Assembly (NCBI GenBank): GCA_029939635.1
Contig: JAOZSN010000001.1
Span: 1 to 64,000 of the forward strand
Direction: 5' to 3'
DNA: 64,000 nucleotides
DNA from: Deltaproteobacteria bacterium
Lineage (GTDB): Bacteria > Desulfobacterota > Desulfobulbia > Desulfobulbales > SURF-16
Positions 9,001 to 19,300 of this stretch are shown here, piece by piece. Below the pieces are notes generated by a model. It made no database searches, was not told the DNA's origin, and worked only from the letters and a program-made list of their open reading frames with translations. The position numbers and the translations under genes were made by a program. The number at the start of each line of letters is the position of its first letter. Position 1 is the stretch's first letter.

Positions 9001-10135
9001 TGGTGATAGAGAGCAAGCCCTTAACGACCTGCAACCCTATGATCTGATGATCACCAGCTACGCCTTACTCCAGCAAGAGGCCGAGATCTTTGCCCGCCGA
9101 CAATGGCAAGTGGTCATCCTTGATGAGGCTCAAGCCATAAAAAACCGCTCCACGAAACGCTCCTCTGCAGCCATGGCCTTGCAGGGCCACTGCAAAATCA
9201 TCACTACTGGTACCCCCATTGAAAATCACCTGGGCGAATTGTGGAATCTGTTTCAATTCATCAACCCCGGGTTGCTCGGCACCTTGAGTCATTTTAATCG
9301 CAATTTTGCTATCCCCATTGAACGCCACCAGGATGAGGCAGCCAGAATACGCCTTAAATTAATCCTGGCGCCATTCATTTTACGCCGTTTAAAATCAGAG
9401 GTTGTCAAAGAATTACCACCGAGGACTGAAATTATACTCAAGGTAGAGATGACCGAAGAAGAGCGCACCATGTATGAGGCGCTACGCCAGGAGGCGGTGC
9501 ATCGCATCAGCGACGAGGATGCCTCTAACCGCCGAACTATGCAAATCCTGGCAGAAATCACCAAACTACGTCTAGCCAGCTGTCACCCCCGCCTGGTGCA
9601 CCAACAAAGCCCTCTGGTAAGTGGCAAACTGGCTCTGTTTGCCAAGGTCGTGGCGGAGATTTTAGAGAACAACCATAATGCCTTAATCTTCTCCCAATTT
9701 GTCCGTCACCTGGAACTCATCCGCCTCTACCTGGATGAACAGGGCATTAGCTACCAATACCTTGACGGCTCAACGCCAGTTGCAAAACGCAATGAGGCAG
9801 TGGCAGATTTCCAGAATGGCAAGGGAGACCTCTTTCTCATCAGCCTTAAAGCTGGCGGCACGGGCCTTAACTTAACCCGGGCCGATTATGTTATTCATAT
9901 GGACCCCTGGTGGAACCCAGCGGTGGAGAACCAGGCCTCAGATAGGGCCCATCGTATTGGCCAGACCAGACCGGTGACCATTTATCGCCTGGTAACAGCG
10001 AATACCATCGAAGAAAAAATCGTTGAGCTGCACCAGTCCAAAAAAGATCTGGCCGACAGCCTGCTGGCCGGCCATGAAACAGAAAGCAGATTGGATGCGG
10101 AGAAATTATTGGAGTTGTTAAAAGATAGAGGATAG
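6080..10135 (+). CDS. SNF2-family DEAD/DEAH helicase-like ATPase
   Basis: 1351 residues. The C-terminal 480 residues form a complete SNF2 engine: motif I DDMGLGKT (about 921-928), motif II DEAQ (about 1015), motif III TTGTPIENHLGELWNLF, and in the second RecA lobe LISLKAGGTGLNLTRADYVIHMDPWWNP (in two adjacent blocks) with motif VI SDRAHRIGQ. The first 900 residues are mostly helical, with no domain I can name except a stretch resembling the bacterial SNF2-associated region. Such proteins remodel DNA-protein or RNA polymerase-DNA complexes in an ATP-driven way; RapA is a distant relative. No restriction or defence partner genes adjoin it. The ATG at 6080 has no strong ribosome site. A TATACT box at about 6040 could be the promoter -10. 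Confidence 0.9.
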   Translation: MPIKSDDSSPLLAQVETLPENDQLLLALLALLYTPVSPTIIVAALELSKQPISAEHIKASLLSLRQQQLISKENQCHPELTEILARQAMAAGLFPDLGEHLATLAPRRADSTPATFIRDMRLALYSQDFDAFNQVFLNYYDLPPSHDLSPLTRILNNPFNPDICRSLPLHLRLHSLRHIVNDSLARLLPLQPVLDFLANGDNFSEFPEAAEEITASLQGICALQLLDVQTAEAMIATLATSENSMGLAGFLAFRQEDNEQAITLFEQNLLHLQKQHGKSFYFTGQEGVIFLLALLKSHDFSKLEYILSLCRLLKKEQPDSPYLFCYQAIEQFCRFRLTSFSSALELPSFSQNNTPFALFISSLCTLWTHHSLSEERCAILAQHAEQANNNGFSWLAAEFHHLVNSAASPPPEELPGLAGLIPREQSWQRALQALTSLKEKDLEGKSGPQQRLVWLLAPQGTGLEITPRLQKKSSGRWSKGRAVSLARLFHDSQLPYLCDEDQAILAALQEKKGYAAQPTYNFPQSKVLPALIDHPHLFLERDPQAPVQVSKGEPELRISLHDEKLHLQLLPTPGRERIAIIREGYSHFKVVTLNEEHHRLAVIIGPAGLFFPAEAHEQLEAALDSLATKMPVYSEVDQATTALVQEANTKVVVQLTPSGNGFRLVMVMRPFGENGPVMRPGQGAKQVIATIAKQRLQISRDLHREEQNCQQVIDMCNTLRHLDHDEYHWQLAKAEICLATLEELERIKGMVLVEWPSGTRLAISSRANLHNLKMTTQKKGNWFSVDGELTFDQDKVMDLRQLINLVQNQQSRFIPLADGQFLALSKSLQKQIASLASLTRQQQHIQLSPFATPFLNALKKEGAEISGDAQWQELLLRIKESRDLSPEVPGGLEQRLRGYQIEGFTWLARLAHWGGGACLADDMGLGKTIQSLTLVLQKAEAGPCLVVAPTSVCGNWLQEANTYAPRLTPHIFGPGDREQALNDLQPYDLMITSYALLQQEAEIFARRQWQVVILDEAQAIKNRSTKRSSAAMALQGHCKIITTGTPIENHLGELWNLFQFINPGLLGTLSHFNRNFAIPIERHQDEAARIRLKLILAPFILRRLKSEVVKELPPRTEIILKVEMTEEERTMYEALRQEAVHRISDEDASNRRTMQILAEITKLRLASCHPRLVHQQSPLVSGKLALFAKVVAEILENNHNALIFSQFVRHLELIRLYLDEQGISYQYLDGSTPVAKRNEAVADFQNGKGDLFLISLKAGGTGLNLTRADYVIHMDPWWNPAVENQASDRAHRIGQTRPVTIYRLVTANTIEEKIVELHQSKKDLADSLLAGHETESRLDAEKLLELLKDRG

Positions 10136-10145
10136 AGAGCCACGC

Positions 10146-10198
10146 AATAATTCACTAGGACGACGATACTTCACGAAATATTAACCTGTAAAGGCTGA
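10146..10198. repeat. 53-bp dispersed repeat, copy 1
   Basis: This stretch between two convergent genes matches 24307-24359 in the same orientation over 53 bases with 10 mismatches and no gaps by eye. Shared blocks include AGGACGAC, ACGAAATAT and CTGTAAA. It has a weak terminal dyad (AATAATTC against GAAATATT). Not a coding sequence. It may be a small intergenic repeat family. Confidence 0.6.
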
Positions 10199-10249
10199 CA
10201 CTGACACCGCTTTGCTGTTAGTGAACTTTGCCGGCCCTACCGCTCCCCC

Positions 10250-11335
10250 CTACTGCTGTGTTGAGGCCTGGGCCTCATCCAGCAGACGCATGCCCTCCAT
10301 GAGCAGGCCAATAAAGCTGCCCAGAGGCTCCCCCCCCATATCCTCCAAAGAAAGACAGGACGTAAATTTAAAAGAGCCCTGATGCTCGGCCAGAATGGCC
10401 CAAAACGCATCCTTGCCTTCTTTGCCAGCATACTCAGCTCGCACCACCTCTCCCTCACTGAAAGTAACCTGACCTGGGCCTAAGGGCAGACGAAGTTCAA
10501 AAAGCCCTGTCTTGGAATTTTCATTGAACATCTGAAAAAGTTCAGAGGGACTCACCTCATCAAGCTTGCCAGTCACCCCAGCCTCATACTCATCTGCTTT
10601 GGCAACATTGGCAGTGGTGAGCCGTTGAACCAACATACGGGTAAAGGCCATTTGCAGGAAGGGATATTTTACCAGGATATTACTGAGATCCTTGCCAGAC
10701 AGGAGCAGAACTCGTACCGCATCATTGGCACGTATTGTTGCAGAGGCTGGTTTCCCAGAAAAAAGGCTCATCTCCCCAAAAATCTCACCACGCCGCAGGG
10801 TGGCCAACATGCCACCGTCCTCATCAAGCACCCCAACACTTCCGGCCAGAATAATATAGAGATATTTCCCAGGCCGTCCTTTATGGACAATAATCTGCCC
10901 TGCGGCATAGAGTTTTTGCTGGAGGCGGTCAACAATCTCGCGTAGATGCCCTTTTTCCATGGCCTGAAAAAAAGAGAAGGTCGAAAGCATCTCAAGAAGC
11001 GAATCAGACTGTATGGTCTTTTCTTTAACCTCAGCTGCGGCCAACATCTGCATATGGGGTGTTAAAAATTGCGGGTTAGAGCTGTCAATAGGGCCAAACT
11101 TAATAATCCCAGTACAGCCTGGACAGTTATATTCCTTCTTCAACCCACCTTCAGGGTCTGAGCTGTCAAGAACCTGTAACAAGATGTCAGCCAAACCCTT
11201 AGCCAGAAAAAGACAGGCAGGCTTACCCTCTGGTGGCAACAACGCCAGTCCCAATAAGGCAAAGGAATCCCCCATTTTATACATGGGGCAGTTACGGGCC
11301 TCCATGATGCCAAAATTTGCTTCTAATAAATCCAT
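10250..11335 (-). CDS. Cyclic nucleotide-binding domain protein with DUF4388
   Basis: 361 residues. The N-terminal 100 residues contain paired cysteines (CPMY near 17 and CPGC near 71-74), which could bind metal. About 120-235 is a cyclic-nucleotide-binding fold with the phosphate-binding cassette GEIFGEMSLFSGKPASATIRA. About 245-350 matches the DUF4388 pattern (SPSELFQMF...KTGLFELRL...GEVVRAEYAGKEGKDAFWAIL...GSFKF), common in delta-proteobacterial signalling proteins. No DNA-binding helix-turn-helix is seen, so this is not a CRP-type repressor/activator but probably a signalling adaptor. The ligand is unknown. Monocistronic, convergent with the SNF2 gene. Confidence 0.85.
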   Translation of the reverse strand: MDLLEANFGIMEARNCPMYKMGDSFALLGLALLPPEGKPACLFLAKGLADILLQVLDSSDPEGGLKKEYNCPGCTGIIKFGPIDSSNPQFLTPHMQMLAAAEVKEKTIQSDSLLEMLSTFSFFQAMEKGHLREIVDRLQQKLYAAGQIIVHKGRPGKYLYIILAGSVGVLDEDGGMLATLRRGEIFGEMSLFSGKPASATIRANDAVRVLLLSGKDLSNILVKYPFLQMAFTRMLVQRLTTANVAKADEYEAGVTGKLDEVSPSELFQMFNENSKTGLFELRLPLGPGQVTFSEGEVVRAEYAGKEGKDAFWAILAEHQGSFKFTSCLSLEDMGGEPLGSFIGLLMEGMRLLDEAQASTQQ

Positions 11336-11604
11336 ACTTTTAATTCTTTGTTAGTCCACAACGCATGGTAGTGTCACCCCAAACTTTTGGAATGTCCTGA
11401 TACGTTTGGCATTGGCGTAGTTACGATTGCGTCTCTTAATAGAAATTATTCTTCCACATAATTTTAGTGCCTTTTCATGCTTCAGGCAACTCTTTATCCA
11501 CCTATAGACAAAAACTCCCGCCCAGACAGTAAACAGTTGACGGTTTATCTTTTACAGTTCAAGGTAGAGAACATACCACTTAATCCTCTTACTCGGAGCA
11601 TGCC

Positions 11605-13365
11605 ATGCCGCAAACAATATGTGATTTTAAATTTGATGAATTTGGCCGCACGGTTGCCCTTATCGCCAACATCACAGGCATGCCCCTGCAAAATAACCAG
11701 TTCACCAACAAAGGCACAGCATTTTCCAAGAAGGAGCGCCAATACTTGGATCTGGAAGGGGCATTACCACCCTCACCGCGCATGTTGCAATCCCAGGTGC
11801 GTAACAGCGCCATTAAGGTGAAAGAAAAAAAGGATGATATTGAGCGCTTTATCTATATCCGCGCCCTTTACGACCGTAACGTTACCCTGGCCCACGCCCT
11901 CATTGCCAGTGATATAGCCACCTATATGCGTATCATCTATACACCCACCGTGGGCCTGGTCTGCCAGCGCTACTCCTCCATGTTCCGCCGGGCCAATGGT
12001 GTCCATTTTCATCCCGGCAATATCCATCAGGCCGAAGAAATCCTCCGCCGCTATTCCTACTGCGATATCAGGGTGGCGGTGGTCACCGACAATCAGGGAA
12101 TCTTAGGCATTGGTGATCAAGGTACTGGCGGCATTGCCATCTCGTTAGGCAAGCTCATGCTCTACACCCAAGGAGCTGGTATTGCTCCCTGGCATTGCCT
12201 GCCAGTCTCTCTGGACATCGGCACAAACAACCCAGCATTATTGGCTGATTCAGAATATCTGGGATGGCGTCATGAGCGATTACAGGGTGAGGCGTATCTT
12301 GATTTTATCGACCAATTTGCAGCTGCCTTTAAGAAAGTATTTCCCCAGGCCCTCTGCCAGTGGGAAGATTTCTCCAAACAAAATGCCTTTCTCATCCGCG
12401 ACCGCTTTGTCGACACAATGATCTCCTTTAATGATGATATTCAAGGAACGGGATCTGTGACCTTAGCCGCCGTATTAGCAGGTATGCGTATCAAGAAATC
12501 CAGCCTGCGAGAGCAAACATTCCTGGTCCATGGGGCCGGGGCTGGTGGAGTGGGAGTGGCGGAACAGATTTATGTTGCCTTGCTGGCCGAAGGATTATCA
12601 GAACAGGAGGCCTGCGACCGCGTCTTTACCACTGACAGTCAGGGAGTGGTCAGCAATGATCGCGATCTTCCCTCCTATAAAGAAAAATTTGCCAAGGATC
12701 TCAAACATTTTCCCTGGATCACAGAGAAAAAAGAGGATGCAGTTCTCCAGGCCGTGCAGGAGGCGAAGATAACCGTTCTCATCGGCACATCAGGCCAGGC
12801 ATGAACATTCACCGAAGAAATTGTTCAGGCCATGGTAAATAATGACCCACAACCCCTCATCCTGCCATTATCTAACCCCACCGCCAACTGCGAGGCCACT
12901 CCAGAACAGGTCATTACCTGGTCAAAAGGAGCAGCCCTGGTAGCCACCGGTAGCCCCTTTTCCCCGGTGACGTATGAAGGCACCACCCATACCATTGGCC
13001 AATGCAATAATGTCTTTGTCTTTCCAGGTGTGGGCTTAGGGGTCATCAGTTCTGGTGCCAACAAGGTACTGCCTTCCTTCTTCACAGCCGCCGCCCATGC
13101 CGTGGCCCAGGAAATACCTGATGAGGCCCTAGAACGGGGCGAGCTGCTGCCATCCGTGGCTGATCTAAAAAAAGTAAGTCAGGCCGTGGCCTATGCCGTG
13201 GGCGAGGATGCCATAAACAAAGGCGTGGCAGAAAAATGTTCCTTCAGCACATTTGAGCATAAAGGCGACCCGGCGAGATTAGGCGCCCTGCTTTCCAACA
13301 TGCAGTGGCAACTGGACTACCTGCCAATCAAAAAGGTAGACAGGAGGAAGAACAAGCAAAGATAA
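11605..13365 (+). pseudogene. maeA: MaeA-type malic enzyme interrupted by in-frame TGA
   Basis: The reading frame runs 586 codons but has one stop, TGA at 12802-12804 (codon 400). Both sides align to the long NAD(P)-malic enzyme class. Upstream are YTPTVGLVCQRYS, GDQGTGGIAISLGKL, FNDDIQGTGSVTLAAVLAGM (the metal-binding Asp pair) and the nucleotide-binding GAGAGGVGVAEQI. Downstream are LPLSNPTANCEATPEQ, ATGSPFSPV and CNNVFVFPGVGLG. Family members read SGQxG(x)FTEE at the break, so the TGA stands where glycine is expected (a single GGA-to-TGA change). The downstream half is undamaged, so the change is recent, a sequencing error, or recoded. Intact, it would decarboxylate malate to pyruvate. The start at 11605 has GGAG upstream. 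Confidence 0.85.
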
Positions 13366-13374
13366 TGGTGAACA

Positions 13375-16371
13375 TTACGCCACCTTGCCCATCTCCCATC
13401 TTTCCAAAACATGCGGCACGCCGTTTTGCAGCAGCAGGGTTGCCTCCTTTGCCGGAACCGGCTTACTAAAGAGAAAGCCCTGCAATTCATCACAGCCAAA
13501 ATCGCACAACATTTCAGCCTGCGAGTCCCTTTCAACGCCCTCGCCCACCACAGTGAGCCCCATTACATGGGCCATATCAACAATTGCCCCCACTAAGCTG
13601 GCGTCATTCTCGTCCTGTGTTATCTCTGCCACAAAGGAACGATCCAGCTTCAGATGGGTACCTGGCAGCTTTTTAAGATAGCCCAACGAAGAATAACCTG
13701 TGCCAAAATCATCAATGGCAACACCAAGCCCCAAGGCCCTAATTTCCTTTAAGATTGCGATGGTTTTCCCCACATCCTCCATCATGGCACTTTCAGTAAC
13801 TTCAATTTCAAGATACCAAGGTTCCAGACCGTACTCATCTAAAAGCTGGCGAATCTTTTCTACTGGGTTGCCGTGTCTAAATTGCTTGGCAGAAAAATTT
13901 ATTGCCACATTGCAATTACAGAGCCCCATATCAAGCCATGCCCGCACCTGACGGCAGGCGGCAGCGAGAACCCACTCACCAATCTCATTAATTTGGCCAG
14001 AATTTTCTGCAATAGGGATGAAATCATTGGGCGACACCAATCCAGCCTGGGGACTGTTCCAGCGAATCAAGGCCTCCATGCCAATAATTTCTCCACTAGC
14101 CGCATTGACCTTAGGCTGGTAATAGAGCTGAAATTCATCACGGGCATTTGCCTTATGCAGCTGCCCTTCAATGAGTAGCTGTCGACATGAGGCATCATTA
14201 ATATCAGGGGAATAAAAGCGATATTTATCGTTGCCTGCCTGTTCACCAACGCGTCGGCTTGCCACACTCGCATTTTTCACCAAGGTTTCAGCGCTATCAC
14301 CATCATGATTAGAGATACTGATCCCCACATGGGGAGTGATATACATATCCTCAGTACTCACCTGAAAAGGCTTTTCAAGGGTATCTATTATGCGCTTGAC
14401 GATCCAGATGATATGATCGACCTGACGCAAATCCGTTAACAAAACACCAAATTCATCCTGGCCAAGTAAGGATACCGTGGGCATGGTGTATTTTGATTTC
14501 ATCATGGTCACGGTGTCATTAGAACGTAAAATCTCGATAAGACGAAGACCACTTTCCTTTAACAACTGTTCGGCGACCCCATGACCAAAAACTTCCCTAA
14601 AACGAGTAACATTTTCCAAGGACACAGAGAGGACCGCCACCACCTGATCATAGCGATCAGCCCTGGCTTGGGCCTGCATGATTCGATCATGAAATAAGGC
14701 CCGGGTCGGTAAGCCGGTCTGGGAGTCATAGGCCGTAAAATGCTTCAACTCCTGGCCCCTTTTTTCTGCCAACTCTTCCAGCTCTCTCACCCGAGCTGAC
14801 AAGCGATCAATCTCAGCACTTTCCTCAAAGGCAGAGTCATTGCTCGTACACTCTGTGGCAGAATCATCCAGCTCAACAACAGTGGACTCCTCATCACCAC
14901 CCCACTTCACCACCCTATTTCGGCCACTTTCCTTGGCAACATAGAGTGCCCGATCAGCCTGATTTGTCATTTCCGCTGGTTCATGGGCATTAAAAACCAA
15001 GGAGGAAACACCAAAACTCATCTGTACCTGGATACCAGCAACCACTGTATCAGCAATAGTTTGACGGATTCGATCACCAATCTCAGCAGCCTGACCAATA
15101 TCAAGGCCGCTAAAGACCAGACAAAATTCCTCGCCACCATAACGACCCACCAAATCAATATCCCGCGACTTTTCGCTGAGAGCCTGGGCAACCGAGATAA
15201 TAACCTCGTCACCAACGCCATGACCATAGGTATCATTTACGGCCTTAAAATGATCGATATCGCACATAATGCACGACAGCTCCAGGTTCTGTTCTTTGGC
15301 CTCAGCAAATAAAACAGCAAAACGCTCATTAAAAGCGCGTCGGTTTAGCAGCTTGGTCATGGGATCATGGCTGGCCAAAAATTCCAGCTCTTCATTCTTA
15401 TCCGTAATCTCTTTACTGGAAATTTGTAAATCAATCACCGCCCTGTTGAGCTGGAAATTTTTCTCCTCTAATTCAGTCACATCATCAAAGGTGACAAGGG
15501 TTCCGCGGCTCTTGCCATTACCATCCATGACAGGTGCGGCATTCACCATAAATTTAATCTGGGTATCTGCTGTTGGGGCCAGGGTCAATTCAACCCCTGT
15601 CCGGCTCTTGCCACTCTCCATCACCTCAAGCCAAGGCAAGAGAAGCTGTTCTTTTGACTTGGCAGTAACCCAACCAAGCTCAGAGCCTTTAAAACCAAGC
15701 AGCTCTGCTGATGTCTTGCCAAGATAGGCGGCAAAGGCACCATTGGACATAACTACCTGCTCTTTGTCATCCAGTATCAACACCCCTTCTTTTAAGACAT
15801 CAAAAGCAGCATTCACCCGAGCCGGAACAACGGCAGAAGGATCAAGCTCCCGTAGGGTTCTTCTCATCATAAAAAAATACCCGGCAAACCCTGTTATAGC
15901 GACAAAGAGAACAAGGCCCAGAAAGGACTTTTTCAAGCCACCCAGTACGCCACCTTCCCATAAAGGGGCAAACTGCAACTCCACAGTTCCCCAGAGCTTT
16001 TGCCCCTTCAGGATGGGAACCTGGACATGGGTCAGAGAAGAACGACCATCCCCAGAACTTTGCCAACGGGACAGATGGTTGCCACTCACTGCCAATAACG
16101 TCCCAGCAGAACTGCGCAGGGCGGCAGAAAGGATAGCATTATCCCTCTCAACCAATGACTTCAAGGTCATCCTGATGGAAGCAAGATCATCATTAGTGGC
16201 TGCAGCGGAAAATTGCAGGGCAAGAGACTCACAGAGATCCTTACGGGCCTCAAAAGCCACCTCATCTCGATTAGGGGCAATACCAATAAAATCTGCCACC
16301 AGGAGAAGACTCACGGTTAAAGCCATAATACCGAGACTGATACGTGCTGCCGGAGTTTTAAAAAACTTCAT
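13375..16371 (-). CDS. Membrane PAS-GGDEF-GGDEF-EAL cyclic-di-GMP protein
   Basis: 998 residues. Membrane helices at about 11-32 and 150-170 enclose a periplasmic sensor. A PAS-like domain follows (about 185-300). The first GGDEF domain (about 330-490) has an intact GGEEF signature (412-416) and an upstream RDID inhibitory-site motif. The second (about 545-720) is degenerate, with GQDEF (636-640). The EAL domain has EAL (765-767), DDFGTGYSS (886 onward) and GEGVE, so phosphodiesterase activity is plausible. It probably both makes and degrades c-di-GMP. The start codon overlaps the stop of the giant adhesin gene by 4 bases, so the two are translationally coupled; c-di-GMP control of the adhesin or its export is inferred. 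It ends 9 bases from the malic enzyme gene. Confidence 0.93.
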   Translation of the reverse strand: MKFFKTPAARISLGIMALTVSLLLVADFIGIAPNRDEVAFEARKDLCESLALQFSAAATNDDLASIRMTLKSLVERDNAILSAALRSSAGTLLAVSGNHLSRWQSSGDGRSSLTHVQVPILKGQKLWGTVELQFAPLWEGGVLGGLKKSFLGLVLFVAITGFAGYFFMMRRTLRELDPSAVVPARVNAAFDVLKEGVLILDDKEQVVMSNGAFAAYLGKTSAELLGFKGSELGWVTAKSKEQLLLPWLEVMESGKSRTGVELTLAPTADTQIKFMVNAAPVMDGNGKSRGTLVTFDDVTELEEKNFQLNRAVIDLQISSKEITDKNEELEFLASHDPMTKLLNRRAFNERFAVLFAEAKEQNLELSCIMCDIDHFKAVNDTYGHGVGDEVIISVAQALSEKSRDIDLVGRYGGEEFCLVFSGLDIGQAAEIGDRIRQTIADTVVAGIQVQMSFGVSSLVFNAHEPAEMTNQADRALYVAKESGRNRVVKWGGDEESTVVELDDSATECTSNDSAFEESAEIDRLSARVRELEELAEKRGQELKHFTAYDSQTGLPTRALFHDRIMQAQARADRYDQVVAVLSVSLENVTRFREVFGHGVAEQLLKESGLRLIEILRSNDTVTMMKSKYTMPTVSLLGQDEFGVLLTDLRQVDHIIWIVKRIIDTLEKPFQVSTEDMYITPHVGISISNHDGDSAETLVKNASVASRRVGEQAGNDKYRFYSPDINDASCRQLLIEGQLHKANARDEFQLYYQPKVNAASGEIIGMEALIRWNSPQAGLVSPNDFIPIAENSGQINEIGEWVLAAACRQVRAWLDMGLCNCNVAINFSAKQFRHGNPVEKIRQLLDEYGLEPWYLEIEVTESAMMEDVGKTIAILKEIRALGLGVAIDDFGTGYSSLGYLKKLPGTHLKLDRSFVAEITQDENDASLVGAIVDMAHVMGLTVVGEGVERDSQAEMLCDFGCDELQGFLFSKPVPAKEATLLLQNGVPHVLERWEMGKVA

Positions 16372-19300
16372 TTTTCTACCCTATTTTTATCAAACATCTG
16401 GTCCACATCATTATTATTCGCTGGTGGTGTGTCATCCTTCTTTTTCTCTTTCTTCTTGGGGAGAATCAAAACAGAAATTGGATCAAAGCCCTTCCATAAA
16501 GGAACAGAGGCAAGAAAACTGGAAAAGAGAGAACCAGCCCTGAGCAGATAGCCCGCAGCCCCAGCGGCCAGGGAAGCAGAGACCCCTTTTGTTGCCAAGG
16601 CTGTAAATACATGGCCACGAGAACTCTCAGCAAAATCTGAATCAAGCTCTTGCCGCAAAATTTCAATCTGGCCAGCTACCATGACCTGATCAGCATCAGA
16701 CAAGGGTCTGAGTAACTCATCATCAAGACCAAATTGCTCATAGGCAACCTGGGTCGTCTCTTCACTAGCACTACTCAAATAACTACTCCCCACCCCTTGT
16801 GATGAAGAGGATTTTTTTGAGTCCTGGTCATAATTAAGGGGCAAATACTCATCAAAGGTAAACGGCTGGCTGACAGATTCTTCCGGCTCCATATCATCAT
16901 TGTTTTCTTGCCAGACCGAATCTCCAAATTGGGATTCCTGGCTGCGATCATTATCACTTACTTCCAGACCAACAATGTCGTCAGAATTTCCGTCCTCACT
17001 CACCTCAGGGGCATCAGGAAGATCAGCGCCAGGAGAGGTATCGTCACCACCATCTTCCGGCAGAGCCTCATTGAGGTCAGTGACGGCAATGGTAAAATCC
17101 ATACTGGCCGTACTGCCATCAGCAGAGGTGGCCAGAGCAATGACAGTATGGCTCTGAGCATTTTCATAATCAAGGGCACCATTGACGGTAATAACCCCGC
17201 TGACACTATCAATAACAAACAACCCACCAGCATCATCAAGCAAGGAGTAGGTGATCGTACTATTGCTACTATCACCATCAACGGCATGGGCCACCACGCC
17301 TACCACTGTACCAAGGGCACTATTTTCAGAAACAGTGTTTGGACTGAGGTTACTATCACTAATTGCCGCAACATCAAATTCATCCTCATCAAGCAGATTA
17401 ATGGTAAAACTCCGCGAACTTGTGCTGCTATCTGTGGAGGTGGCCTGGACAGTGATGCTGTGACTCGTAGCAGCTTCGCTGTCCAGCAGATGACCAGCTG
17501 CCACGGTGACTATGCCACTGTTTGCATCAATAACAAAGCGGCCTCCGGCATCATTGCTCAAGCTATAGGTGATGCTATCTCCGCCATCACCATCAGTGGC
17601 ATGGGCAGTGAGGCCAACACTGCTGCCAGCACCACTATTTTCAAACACCGTTTCGCTGACCACAGCGTTGGTATCGACAATAGTAGTGACCGCAAACTCA
17701 TTGACATCTGCAACTGAAACCGTAAAGGCTCTACTATCGGTATTACCATCCTCATCCATGCCATGCAAAATGGCGTCATAGACATTATCGCCATTGCCAT
17801 CAACGGCAGCCTCAAAATTTCTGGCAATCATACTGACCACACCCGTACTTGCATCAACGCTGAACAGGCCGGCATCAGCACCGCTCAAGGTGTAGGTAAC
17901 ATTGCCTATGGGAGTATCACCACTCAAACTCGGCACGCTACTAGTAAAGATAACATTTTCGGCAATAATACTATCGGCAAGGGCATCGATAGTGAAATTC
18001 GCTATTTCAACAGCATCGGTCACCTCCACCGTAAAAGCCTCGCTATCACTGTTGCTATCGGCATCAGTGGCGATCAAGGTCACCTCATAGACATTATCAC
18101 CATTGATATCTGCGGCTGCCTCATAATTTCGGCCAACCATACTGACCACACCCGTACCAGCATCAACAGTGAACAGACCGGCATCTACACCACCAAGGGT
18201 ATAGATGATGTTGCCAATGGGAGCATCACCACTTAAACTCGGCACGCTACTAGTAAAGCTGACATTTTCGGCAATAATACTATCGGCAAGGGCATCAATA
18301 GTGAAATTCGCTATTTCAACAGCATCGGTCACCTCCACCGTAAAAGCCTCGCTATCACTGTTGCTATCGGCATCAGTGGCGATCAAGGTCACCTCATAGA
18401 CATTATCACCATTGCTATCAGCAGCAGCCTCGTAATCTCTGCCAACCATACTGACCACACCGCTATTGGCATCAACGCTGAACTGAGCGGCATCACTACC
18501 AGCCAGGCTATAGCTGACTGTACCAATGGGCGCAGCACCACTTAAGTTCGGGGTAACACTGGTAAATCCGACATTCTCGCTGATAACAGTATTAGCAATG
18601 GCGTCGATATTAAAGGTGGCAGTTTCAACCACATCGCTGACGGTGACGGTAAAATCTTCACTATCCGTATTGCCATCAGCATCAGTGGCGACCAGAGTCA
18701 CCTCATAGACATTATCACCATTATTATCTACAGCAGCCTCAAAGTTTCTGGCAACCATACTAACCACACCGGTACTGGTATTGACGCTGAACAGGCCCGC
18801 ATCTGTGCCACCAAGACTATAGCTGATATTGCCAATGGGAGCAGCACCACTTAAGTTCGGGGTAACACTGGTAAATCCGACATTCTCATTGATAACGGTA
18901 TTGCCAATGGCATCAATGCTGAAGTTAGCATCTTCAACCACATCGCTGACGGTGACGGTAAAGGCGGCTTGAGCAGTATTAGCATCAGCATCAGTGGCAA
19001 CTAAGGTCACCTCATAGACATTATCACCATTGCTATCAGCAGCAGACTCATAATCTCTGCCAACCATACTCACCACACCGGTACTGGCATCAACGCTGAA
19101 TAGGCCGGCATCACTACCGCTCAAGGTGTAGGTGATATTGCCAATAGGTGTGTCGCCATTCAGGTTTGGGGTAACACTGCTAAATACGACATTCTCATTG
19201 ATAACGGTATTGCCAATGGTATCAATACCGAAGTTAACGACTTCAACCACGTCGCTGACGGTGGCGGTAAAGGCGGCATTAGCCGAATTAGCATCCTCGT

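Noticed and set aside
11477..11821. 114-codon open frame overlapping the malic enzyme start
   Set aside because: Conflicts with the clearly conserved malic enzyme frame and has no protein-like pattern.
12802..12827. Selenocysteine recoding of the malic enzyme TGA
   Set aside because: The stem starts at the TGA itself, its apical loop lacks the usual GU/GG feature, and relatives have Gly, not Cys. Kept only as a remote option.
15743..16543. 266-codon open frame on the + strand
   Set aside because: Antisense to the GGDEF-EAL gene and spans the junction with the adhesin gene; no recognisable protein features.
16908..17717. 269-codon open frame on the + strand
   Set aside because: Antisense to the 3' part of the adhesin gene; low-complexity composition mirrors the repeats.
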